Source: Alcanivorax borkumensis SK2 (GTDB lineage: Bacteria > Pseudomonadota > Gammaproteobacteria > Pseudomonadales > Alcanivoracaceae). Taken from it: 64,000 nucleotides of DNA. The stretch lies in the NCBI RefSeq assembly GCF_000009365.1, contig NC_008260.1, positions 1,771,501 to 1,835,500 of the forward strand, in the 5' to 3' direction. Shown piece by piece: positions 55,304-63,077 of the stretch. The notes beneath the pieces were generated by a model. That model saw only the letters and a program-made list of their open reading frames with translations, did not search any database and had not been told where the DNA came from. The first letter of the stretch is position 1. Each line of letters begins with the position of its first letter. Both the position numbers and the translations under genes were made by a program.

Positions 55304-58132
55304 GTGAGATCCCCCCTTCATCCACTGATGGATATAGACACTTTGTTCAACGACTCGAAAGCCACCCTGTTGTTGCTTGTCGCTTTTTTATCAGTCTGTC
55401 TGTCCACACTGGCATCCGCCAATGGACCGGACACCCAGATTATTGGCGAACAACAAGAGCACCTACACCCTTATAAGGGCCTGTATTCCTTTTGTACGCC
55501 TGCGGATCAATCACCAGACATTACTGACATTCTTCAACGCCGAGACCTACCATGGCAACCTACCGGTGCCGGCGTACCGAATTTAGGCTTTATCAGGGAT
55601 CATTGCTGGTTCCGTTTCTCAGTTCGCAACCTTAATCAGTTCCATAGTGCCTGGCAGCTGGAAATCGACTACGCCATGCTCGGCGAAATCGATGTTTACC
55701 AAATTGATGCCGGCGGTAATCTGGTTGCCCATTTCCAGGCAGGCATGGACCGTGACTTTTCAGTGCGCCCAGGCACCGCCCCCAAGCCAGCCTTCCCGCT
55801 TACCCTACCGGCCGGCACCGACAGCGACATCCTGCTCAAGGTTTCCTCTGCACACAGCATTCAGTTACCGCTGGAGTTGATGACGCAAGAAAACTACAAC
55901 GCCTCCACGCAAACACAAAGCATAGTGCAAGGCATTTTCTTCGGCGGCATGCTGGTGATGATTCTTTATAACCTGTCGCTGTTCTTTTCCATCCGCGAAA
56001 AAGTCTACCTGCTATATGTATGCTGGTCCGCCGTTGTCACCCTGTTCATGGCAGTCCTGCATGGCTATGCCCAGCGTTATTTGTGGCCGCACTCTATCCT
56101 GATCAGCCAGTACATCATTCATTACCTGCTACCCTTAGTGGCACTGCTACCGCCTCTGCTTGCCCTGCATTTTTTATCATTACAGGAAAAATCCCCTCGC
56201 CTTGCCGTGTGGCTGCGGATCTTGATCGGCATAGGCACGATACTATTTCTAGCGACCCCCTTTACCAGCCGCACTTTCCTAATACCGATTTCCGCTAGTG
56301 CTATTTTGCTGATGGATTTCAGCATTTTTCTCATCGGCCTAATTCGCACCCGAGCCGGCGATCCGGACGCGCGTATTTTCACCCTGGCTTGGTTCTGCTT
56401 TATTGTCGGTGCGGCGACTATTGCGCTGAATAAATATGGCCTAATCCCGCGCAACATACTGACCGAAAACCTAATGCAAATCGGTGTTTTCTTGGAGGTC
56501 GTGCTGCTTTCACTGGCCTTAGCCCGGCGCATCAATCGCTTGAAAGAGGCCCACTCCAACTCCGTTCGCGACCGCGCCATCGCAGAAATGGAAGCGTTTA
56601 AGGCTGGGGCCAGAAACCACGCTAAAAGTGAATTTCTAGCGACGATGAGTCATGAAATTCGTACCCCCATGAACGGAATTATGGGCATGACTGATCTGTT
56701 GCGTCGCACCGACATGACCCAACAACAGGAGCAATATGTCGGCACCATCTACCAATCGACCCAGTCGCTGCTAAGAGTCATCAACGACATTCTTGATTAC
56801 TCTAAAATTGAGTCCGGCAAACTCGAACTGGACTACCGCTCTATCGCGTTAGAAAACATCGTCGATGACTGTGTTCGCTTGTTTGCACTGCACTCCAGTG
56901 AAAAGGGCCTACCGCTCTATATCCACATTGATAGCCGCGTCCCTGAGCGCATCAAAACCGACCCCATTCGCCTCAAGCAAATCATTACTAATCTGCTCAG
57001 CAATGCCTTCAAGTGCACCGATCGGGGCCACATTGCCCTGCATGTAAACTTGAAACAACCCCCCAATAACAAGGGGGTATGCATGCTGATGATCGAAGTA
57101 GTCGATACAGGGATAGGTTTGGATGAAGGGCAGCAATCATCGCTGTTCCAAGCATTTACGGACCTGTCAGCCAAAACTAAACACAATGGTGCCGGCCTTG
57201 GGCTGGTAATCTGCAAACGGTTGATCGAACTACTAGGCGGGGAAATTGGTGTCTCCAGCTCCCTAGGCCGCGGCGCCACGTTCTGGATATCACTGCCCGT
57301 AGAGGTGGAAACTAATCAAAGAAAACCGGTTTTGGAAAATCGCAAGGCCGTCATTATTTCTAGTTCCGCACCACAACTACTCAGCCTGTCTCAGATGCTT
57401 AGCCGCTGGGGGGCTAAAACGTTGGAATATCGCAACGTCGCTGCGGCGCTGAACCCTGCCAACCCTAGCCAAGCCGTGGATTATCTTATCGCTGAATTGC
57501 CGGTCCTAGAAAACCCGCAAAACGTTGAGCAACTTCGTGCCCAATTCGATAACCCCGCGCTGATATTGCTGCACCCTACAGGTCAGCCTCTCAGTGACAA
57601 TCTACCGGAAAATCTGCTGCTGATAGAAACGCCGTTTTCCTGCCAGGCACTCAAGCGCAGCCTGCTAACTGGCCCCGACGAAAACAGGGCCTTTACAGAA
57701 AAACGCGCGCCCTTAATCTGCCTGGACCAAGCCAATATACTCAAAGTAATCGTGGCGGAAGACAATGCGGTGAACCAGCTGGTGATCGACAGCATTCTCA
57801 AATCACTGGGTATTCATGCCACCCTGGTTAGTGATGGAGAGCAAGCCCTCGAGCTGGTGCGCAACCGGCCAAATCACTGGGATATCATATTCATGGATTG
57901 TGAAATGCCCATCATGGATGGCTATCAAGCCAGCCGGGAAATTCGAGCACTCGAAGCCGAACATGAAGCACAGCCCCATTGCTGGATCATCGCCCTGTCA
58001 GCCCATGCCACCGGGGACTATGTGCAAAAAGCCCGTGATGCCGGGGTAGACGATTACCTCAGTAAACCGGTTTCCCAGCAACAGGTGCGTGACGCCCTAA
58101 AACGCGGGCAGGTCCCCAAGGGCACTCGCTAA
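55304..58132 (+). CDS. Hybrid sensor histidine kinase with 7TMR-DISM sensor
   Basis: A 942-residue membrane kinase: signal segment (about 20-39), 7TMR-DISM extracytoplasmic domain (about 45-200), seven membrane helices (about 205-405), a coiled coil, HisKA with His450 in MSHEIRTPMNG, an ATPase with NLLSNAFK (563-570), DTGIG (601-605) and GAGLGL (629-634), a degenerate receiver (about 680-790) whose Asp position reads LIAELPVLE, and a true receiver with Asp865 in FMDCEMPIMDG and Lys921. It likely senses a carbohydrate or membrane signal and passes phosphate to an Hpt protein elsewhere. The GTG start at 55304 is uncertain; ATG at 55328 is possible. BarA-like architecture with an unusual sensor. 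Confidence 0.92.
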   Translation: MRSPLHPLMDIDTLFNDSKATLLLLVAFLSVCLSTLASANGPDTQIIGEQQEHLHPYKGLYSFCTPADQSPDITDILQRRDLPWQPTGAGVPNLGFIRDHCWFRFSVRNLNQFHSAWQLEIDYAMLGEIDVYQIDAGGNLVAHFQAGMDRDFSVRPGTAPKPAFPLTLPAGTDSDILLKVSSAHSIQLPLELMTQENYNASTQTQSIVQGIFFGGMLVMILYNLSLFFSIREKVYLLYVCWSAVVTLFMAVLHGYAQRYLWPHSILISQYIIHYLLPLVALLPPLLALHFLSLQEKSPRLAVWLRILIGIGTILFLATPFTSRTFLIPISASAILLMDFSIFLIGLIRTRAGDPDARIFTLAWFCFIVGAATIALNKYGLIPRNILTENLMQIGVFLEVVLLSLALARRINRLKEAHSNSVRDRAIAEMEAFKAGARNHAKSEFLATMSHEIRTPMNGIMGMTDLLRRTDMTQQQEQYVGTIYQSTQSLLRVINDILDYSKIESGKLELDYRSIALENIVDDCVRLFALHSSEKGLPLYIHIDSRVPERIKTDPIRLKQIITNLLSNAFKCTDRGHIALHVNLKQPPNNKGVCMLMIEVVDTGIGLDEGQQSSLFQAFTDLSAKTKHNGAGLGLVICKRLIELLGGEIGVSSSLGRGATFWISLPVEVETNQRKPVLENRKAVIISSSAPQLLSLSQMLSRWGAKTLEYRNVAAALNPANPSQAVDYLIAELPVLENPQNVEQLRAQFDNPALILLHPTGQPLSDNLPENLLLIETPFSCQALKRSLLTGPDENRAFTEKRAPLICLDQANILKVIVAEDNAVNQLVIDSILKSLGIHATLVSDGEQALELVRNRPNHWDIIFMDCEMPIMDGYQASREIRALEAEHEAQPHCWIIALSAHATGDYVQKARDAGVDDYLSKPVSQQQVRDALKRGQVPKGTR

Positions 58133-58142
58133 TTGCCATACC

Positions 58143-58185
58143 TGCCTGAGAGACGAAAGCTAACCACAAGCGGTTCTCTCAGGCA
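58143..58185. terminator. Long perfect hairpin after the hybrid kinase gene
   Basis: TGCCTGAGAGA (58143-58153) pairs perfectly with TCTCTCAGGCA (58175-58185) across a 21-base loop. It starts 10 bases after the kinase stop codon. No T-run follows, so termination may be factor-assisted, or the stem protects the 3' end. Confidence 0.55.
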
Positions 58186-58355
58186 CGGTGATTCCCCCCA
58201 CGCACACGAAACATACCTGCGATTGCCTGCCATTAAATGCCCACCGGCGCCCCTGTTCCCAGGGCCCAGGTTTCACCGCGAATATCACAGGATGAAAAAC
58301 CCCGGCAGCACCCGTATCATAGGCCACCCATTTTTTGGAAATTGATGCCGTTCCC

Positions 58356-60395
58356 ATGAGTGACACTCCCCGCAAGATACTGGTCACCAGTGCCCTTCCC
58401 TACGCCAATGGCCCTATTCATCTCGGCCATTTGCTGGAATACATTCAAACGGACATCTGGGTTCGCTTCCAGAAACTCCGTGGCCAGCAATGCATCTATG
58501 TGTGTGCTGACGACGCCCATGGCACCGCCATCATGCTCAAGGCCGAGGAAAACGGCGTCACCCCGGAACAGCAAATCGCCCAGGTGAAAGCCGACCACGA
58601 GCGTGATTTCGCCGATTTCCAAGTAAACTTCGACAACTACTACAGCACCCACAGCCCCGAAAACCGGGCGCTGTCGGAAATGGTATTCCAGCGCAACAAA
58701 GATGCGGGCTACATTCTGGAAAAAACCATCACCCAGCTGTATGACCCGCAGAAAGGCATGTTCCTGGCCGATCGCTTCGTTAAGGGCACCTGCCCCAAAT
58801 GCAAAAGCGAAGACCAGTACGGCGATAACTGCGAAGTGTGCGGCGCCACCTATACCCCTGCGGAGCTGATTGAGCCCTATTCTTCCGTCAGTGGCGCCAC
58901 CCCGGTGGAAAAAGAAACCACCCAACTGTTCTTCGACCTGCCCAAGTTCGAAGCCCTGCTGCGCGAGTGGACCCGCTCCGGCGCCCTGCAGGAACAGGTC
59001 GCCAACAAACTGCAGGAATGGATTGAAGACCTGCAGCCCTGGGATATTTCCCGTGAAGCGCCTTACTTCGGCTTCGAGATCCCCGGCTACCCGGGCAAGT
59101 ATTTCTATGTGTGGCTCGATGCCCCCATTGGCTACATGGCCAGCTTCCAGAATTACTGCGACCGTGAAGGGCTCAGCTTCGACGATTACTGGGGCAAAGA
59201 ATCCACCGCCGAGCTGTACCACTTTATCGGCAAGGACATCATCAATTTCCACGGTTTGTTCTGGCCCGCCATGCTAGACGGCGCCGGCTTGCGCAAGCCC
59301 ACTGCCATCTACAGCCACGGCTTCGTCACCGTGAACGGCGCCAAGATGTCCAAGTCCCGTGGCACCTTTATCAAGGCCCGCACCTATCTGGATCACCTGA
59401 GCCCGGAATACCTGCGTTACTATTTCGCCGCCAAGCTCTCCAGCCGCGTGGACGATTTCGACCTGAACCTGGAAGACTTTGCCCAGCGAGTGAATTCCGA
59501 CCTGGTGGGCAAACTGGTCAATATCGCCAGCCGTACCGGTAACTTCGTCAAGAAGTTCGGCGGCACACTCAGCACCGAGCTAGACAACATGATGCTGGTG
59601 CGCGAAGTGCAGGAAGCAGGCCCGCGCATTGCCGATTTCTACGAGAAGCGCGAATTCGGCAAAGCCATGCGTGAAATTATGGCCCTGGCCGATCACGCCA
59701 ACGTCTACATCGCCGACAAGGCTCCCTGGAGCCTCTCTAAGGAAGAAGGCAAAGAGCAGGAAGTGTTGGCTATATGCAGCACCGCCATTAACGTCTTCCG
59801 GCTGCTGGTGATCTACCTGAAACCGGTTTTGCCCGCGTTGGCCGAACGCGCCGAAGCCTTCATGCAGGTGGAGCCGCTCACCTGGGCGGATTCGGAGCAA
59901 CTGTTACTCGGCCATGAGATTGCCAAGTTCAAGCCTCTGCTCAGCCGTGTGGATATGGCACAGGTAGAATCCATGCTCGAAGATTCCAAAGAAAGCACAC
60001 CGGCCCCCGCTGCCGCCAAGCCTAAAAAGGCCGCCACGCAAAAAGCAGACGCAGCCGACAATGACGAAACCATCAGCATCGATGATTTCCTCAAGGTGAA
60101 ATTGCGCGTGGCCCGCGTGGCCAAGGCCGCGCACGTAGACGGTGCCGACAAGTTGTTGCAGCTAACGCTGGACGTAGGCGAGCTGGGTCAACGCAATGTG
60201 TTTGCCGGCATCAAGGCCCGTTACGCACCGGAGGAGCTGGAAGGCAAGCTGGTCGTATTGGTGGCCAACCTGGCACCACGGAAAATGAAATTCGGCATTT
60301 CCGAAGGCATGGTGCTGGCCGCCGGCCCCGGCGGAGATGATATTCATATTCTCAGCCCCGACAGCGGCGCCGAACCCGGCATGGAAGTGCGTTAA
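58356..60395 (+). CDS. metG: Methionyl-tRNA synthetase
   Basis: A 679-residue class I synthetase. HIGH-type motif is [10 protein letters not shown], the KMSKS motif is AKMSKSRGT near residue 330, and the zinc knuckle [17 protein letters not shown] shows all four cysteines. The C-terminal 110 residues are an oligomerisation/tRNA-binding (EMAP-like) domain joined by an Ala/Lys-rich linker ([17 protein letters not shown]). The start at 58356 ([19 protein letters not shown]) matches the family. In pseudomonads metG is next to apbC; here the two are separated. A strong terminator follows. Confidence 0.97.
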   Translation: MSDTPRKILVTSALPYANGPIHLGHLLEYIQTDIWVRFQKLRGQQCIYVCADDAHGTAIMLKAEENGVTPEQQIAQVKADHERDFADFQVNFDNYYSTHSPENRALSEMVFQRNKDAGYILEKTITQLYDPQKGMFLADRFVKGTCPKCKSEDQYGDNCEVCGATYTPAELIEPYSSVSGATPVEKETTQLFFDLPKFEALLREWTRSGALQEQVANKLQEWIEDLQPWDISREAPYFGFEIPGYPGKYFYVWLDAPIGYMASFQNYCDREGLSFDDYWGKESTAELYHFIGKDIINFHGLFWPAMLDGAGLRKPTAIYSHGFVTVNGAKMSKSRGTFIKARTYLDHLSPEYLRYYFAAKLSSRVDDFDLNLEDFAQRVNSDLVGKLVNIASRTGNFVKKFGGTLSTELDNMMLVREVQEAGPRIADFYEKREFGKAMREIMALADHANVYIADKAPWSLSKEEGKEQEVLAICSTAINVFRLLVIYLKPVLPALAERAEAFMQVEPLTWADSEQLLLGHEIAKFKPLLSRVDMAQVESMLEDSKESTPAPAAAKPKKAATQKADAADNDETISIDDFLKVKLRVARVAKAAHVDGADKLLQLTLDVGELGQRNVFAGIKARYAPEELEGKLVVLVANLAPRKMKFGISEGMVLAAGPGGDDIHILSPDSGAEPGMEVR

Positions 60396-60426
60396 ATAGA
60401 CGTACGCTAATTGGCGACATAAAAAA

Positions 60427-60448
60427 ACCGGCCACCGCCGGTTTTTTT
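60427..60448. terminator. Intrinsic terminator after metG
   Basis: ACCGGC (60427-60432) pairs with GCCGGT (60437-60442) over a 4-base loop, followed by seven Ts and preceded by seven As. It begins 32 bases after the metG stop. Confidence 0.93.
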
Positions 60449-60490
60449 ATGTCTATCTAAAATCAAATCACCGCAGAATGTTGGGCAGAG

Positions 60491-60585
60491 TGTCGGGTTA
60501 CGGCTGCGCCTAACACGACCTACCAGTGCACGCGGGGAATATCGTGTAAGTAGGTCGAATTAGCCTGAAAGGCGTAATCCGGCAT
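60491..60585. repeat. Inverted pair of REP-like palindromic sequences
   Basis: The first unit (60491-60523) reads TGTCGGGTTACGGCTGCGCC and on to ACGACCTAC; the second (60552-60585), read in the opposite direction, shows GTAGGTCGAATTAG and GGCGTAATCCGGCA. Each unit is itself a partial palindrome, and the pair is inverted around a 28-base spacer, as in bacterial interspersed mosaic elements. It lies between the metG terminator and the Crp/Fnr stop. Only one pair is seen in the window. Confidence 0.65.
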
Positions 60586-60597
60586 TAAGCTTCAAAC

Positions 60598-61290
60598 TCA
60601 ATTCAACGTCGCCAAGTGCTCCCGCAGCGTCGCCTCATCTTCAATGGTAATCCGCCCGTAACCCAGCGTAATCAGCCCCTGTGCCTCAAAGTTTTTTAGC
60701 GTCCGGTGCACACCCTGGCGGGTCATGCCCATCATATTGGCAATGTGTTCGCGGGTCAGGCGCACCGTCACCGGTCCGCCCTCCGGCTTGCCGCCACGCT
60801 GCATTTGCGACAGAAACAACAGACGCTGCCCTATTCTCGCCTGGGTGCCACGCAAGGCGTCTTCTTCAATCATGGAAATGGCAGACCACAGGCGTTGGCT
60901 AATCAGATCCAGCACCACCGGATAGCTTTGCGGGTAACGTTGCAGCAAGTCACGGAAATAAGGGCCCGGCACCTCCACCAGCACGGCGGCCTCCTGTGCC
61001 GTGGCCCCATAGACGCGCCCAGCCCCCGGGGAAAACACCGCGTCGCCAAACCAGGTGCCGCGGTCAAATATAATCAACACCGCTTCCTGGCCCTGTGCAT
61101 TCACTGAACTAATCCGCACCTGGCCCTCGGCAATCACACACAGATTGGACTGAGGTTCGCCCTTTTCATAAATCGGCTGATGGGCTTGAAACGCCCGCAC
61201 ACGTGCATGCCGCGCCGCTTCATGCAGCGCCTCGTCCGGGAAACCCGCCAATAAGGGGCAGTGCCGCAGCACCGTATACGCATCCGTCAT
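60598..61290 (-). CDS. Crp/Fnr-family transcriptional regulator
   Basis: A 230-residue regulator with an N-terminal cyclic-nucleotide-binding fold (about 10-125, with the GDAVFSPGAGRVYGATA loop) and a C-terminal winged helix (LTREHIANMMGMTRQGVHRTLKNFEAQGLI near residues 178-207). It has only two cysteines in the whole chain, so it is not an iron-sulfur FNR; whether it binds cAMP cannot be said because the usual R-S pair in the phosphate cassette is not clear. It is divergent from the aldolase group and may control it. Confidence 0.9.
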   Translation of the reverse strand: MTDAYTVLRHCPLLAGFPDEALHEAARHARVRAFQAHQPIYEKGEPQSNLCVIAEGQVRISSVNAQGQEAVLIIFDRGTWFGDAVFSPGAGRVYGATAQEAAVLVEVPGPYFRDLLQRYPQSYPVVLDLISQRLWSAISMIEEDALRGTQARIGQRLLFLSQMQRGGKPEGGPVTVRLTREHIANMMGMTRQGVHRTLKNFEAQGLITLGYGRITIEDEATLREHLATLN

Positions 61291-61417
61291 GGCCCAATTG
61301 TAAACCAGTTGACAGTTTTCCCCCTAACCCCCGGCCTACACTCGAGGGAGTAAAAAAACAGACCACATCATAAGGGGCACCCCCCCAGATAAGCCCCACA
61401 TAACGGGAGAGCGCTAC

Positions 61418-62203
61418 ATGAACAGCCAGGTCACTCTTAACCCAGCTACCATCCCCTCCAAAAAAAGCGCCGTCAGCGCCGAAGAATGGCAGCTGCGCGT
61501 GGATCTCGCCGCCGCCTACCGGCTCATTGCCCTGCACGGCTGGGATGATCTTATCTTTACCCACCTATCCGCCCGCCTACCCGGCGACGAGCACCATTTC
61601 CTGATCAACCCCTATGGCATGATGTTCGACGAGATCACCGCATCCAGCCTGGTGCGGGTAGATCAGGAAGGAAACAAGCTCGACGACAGCGATTACGACA
61701 TCAACCCGGCCGGTTTTACCATCCACAGCGCTATCCATGCAGTGCGCGATGATGCTGCCTGCGTCATGCACACCCACACCACCGCTGGCGTCGCCGTATC
61801 CGCCCAGCAGGAAGGGTTGCTGGCCCTATCGCAACAAAGCCTGTTTCCGCTGGCCAGCCTTGCCTACCACGACTACGAAGGCGTAGCCCTGCGCGACGAT
61901 GAGAAAGCCCGCCTGCAAGCCGACTTGGGCGACGCCAACTTCATGATCCTGCGTAACCATGGCCTGCTCACCGTGGGCAGCACCATCGCCGATACCTTTC
62001 TGAGCATGTTCATCTTGCAGCGGGCCTGTGAAATCCAGGTGCAAGCCCTGTCTGGCAACCGCCCGCTGACCCCGATCCCCGCCGGCATCGTCGACACCAT
62101 CAAGCAACAGGCGGCACAGGTCACCAAGGGCATGGGCGGCAACCTTGCGTGGCCCGGCCTGCTGCGCAAGCTGGATCGCAACAACCCCGGTTACGCAGAA
62201 TAA
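61418..62203 (+). CDS. Class II aldolase/adducin family protein
   Basis: A 261-residue protein of the fuculose-aldolase fold. The zinc-binding histidines are His118 and His120 in VMHTHTTAG and His181 in LRNHGLLT; the SARLPG segment near residue 51 is the phosphate loop region. Members cleave aldols, or decarboxylate or dehydrate small acids; in this branch (similar to bacterial adducin-like proteins next to oxidoreductases) the substrate is not known. An ACGGGAG site precedes the ATG. It is followed 10 bases later by an HD protein gene. Confidence 0.9.
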   Translation: MNSQVTLNPATIPSKKSAVSAEEWQLRVDLAAAYRLIALHGWDDLIFTHLSARLPGDEHHFLINPYGMMFDEITASSLVRVDQEGNKLDDSDYDINPAGFTIHSAIHAVRDDAACVMHTHTTAGVAVSAQQEGLLALSQQSLFPLASLAYHDYEGVALRDDEKARLQADLGDANFMILRNHGLLTVGSTIADTFLSMFILQRACEIQVQALSGNRPLTPIPAGIVDTIKQQAAQVTKGMGGNLAWPGLLRKLDRNNPGYAE

Positions 62204-62213
62204 GGAGCGCACC

Positions 62214-62810
62214 GTGGATGACATGACCGCACCCCGCGCCGACTTTACTCACATGAAGGAGGGCACCGGCGAGGACTGGCAGATCATTGCCAAATCCTTC
62301 GGTGAATTCAGCAAAGGCCTGCCCAATCGCATCATCACTCACCTGCGCCTGCTGGAAGGCGACTTCGGCGGCTTCAAGATCGACCGCTTCCAGCACTGCC
62401 TGCAAACCGCCACCTTGGCCCATCGCGACGGCAAAGATGACGAATATGTGGTCTGCGCATTGCTGCACGACATCGGCGATACCCTCGGCACCTTCAACCA
62501 CGCGGACGTGGCCGCCGTGCTGTTAGAGCCTTTCGTCAGCGAGGCCAACCACTGGATGGTGAAACACCACGCCATCTTCCAAGGCTACTATTTCTTCCAC
62601 TACCTGGGCATGAATCGCGACATGCGCGAGAACTTCAAAGATCACCCGCACTATCGGCAAACCCTGGAGTTCGTCAGCAAATACGATTCGCCGGCATTCG
62701 ACCCGGAGGGAGAAACCCTGCCACTGGATTACTTTGAACCCATGCTGCGCAAGGTTTTTGCCGAGCCGCGTAAGTCACTCTATAAAGAAGCCATGGCGGA
62801 GCAAGGCTAG
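62214..62810 (+). CDS. HD-domain protein resembling PhnZ/MIOX-type oxygenases
   Basis: A 198-residue HD-fold protein. Candidate metal ligands appear in the order expected for diiron HD oxygenases: His61 (RFQHCLQTA), His85-Asp86 (ALLHDIGD), His96 (FNHAD), His118/His119 (VKHHAIFQGYYFFH) and Asp158 (SKYDSPAFDP). This pattern, with SxAFDP and a final EPMLRKVF helix, is like PhnZ-type phosphonate oxygenases and myo-inositol oxygenase rather than nucleotide phosphohydrolases, but the assignment is by motif reading only. The GTG at 62214 is preferred since GGAG lies 7 bases upstream; ATG at 62223 is an alternative. Likely co-transcribed with the aldolase. Confidence 0.82.
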   Translation: MDDMTAPRADFTHMKEGTGEDWQIIAKSFGEFSKGLPNRIITHLRLLEGDFGGFKIDRFQHCLQTATLAHRDGKDDEYVVCALLHDIGDTLGTFNHADVAAVLLEPFVSEANHWMVKHHAIFQGYYFFHYLGMNRDMRENFKDHPHYRQTLEFVSKYDSPAFDPEGETLPLDYFEPMLRKVFAEPRKSLYKEAMAEQG

Positions 62811-62824
62811 CCAGAACCTAACCA

Positions 62825-62865
62825 CCCTCTTTGCCGTTTACCCCACCGTTTAACGGCAAAGAGGG
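62825..62865 (+). terminator. Long perfect hairpin after the HD gene
   Basis: CCCTCTTTGCCGTT (62825-62838) pairs perfectly with AACGGCAAAGAGGG (62852-62865) across 13 bases. It starts 14 bases after the HD stop codon. No T-run follows. It most likely ends the aldolase-HD transcript. Confidence 0.62.
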
Positions 62866-63077
62866 ATATCTTCACAAAACACCAACCAAACAAACGTTTC
62901 TTCAGGAAAACACACCCTTACCCGTTATTTACTCTAATCACCGTGCATCACCTCTGCGCCTGTCCCCTTCAGGCCAAAAAATCCGCATGTCCTATCCTCG
63001 TTCTTTCTTGCCATTGCCAGCAGTACGCTATAACCCCAATGTATACAGATAATTAAATGTCTTTTTAGAGGTGCGAA

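Noticed and set aside
58141..58190. CTGAGA motif suggesting a TPP riboswitch
   Set aside because: Only the hexamer fits; the other conserved thi-box segments are missing and no thiamine gene follows.
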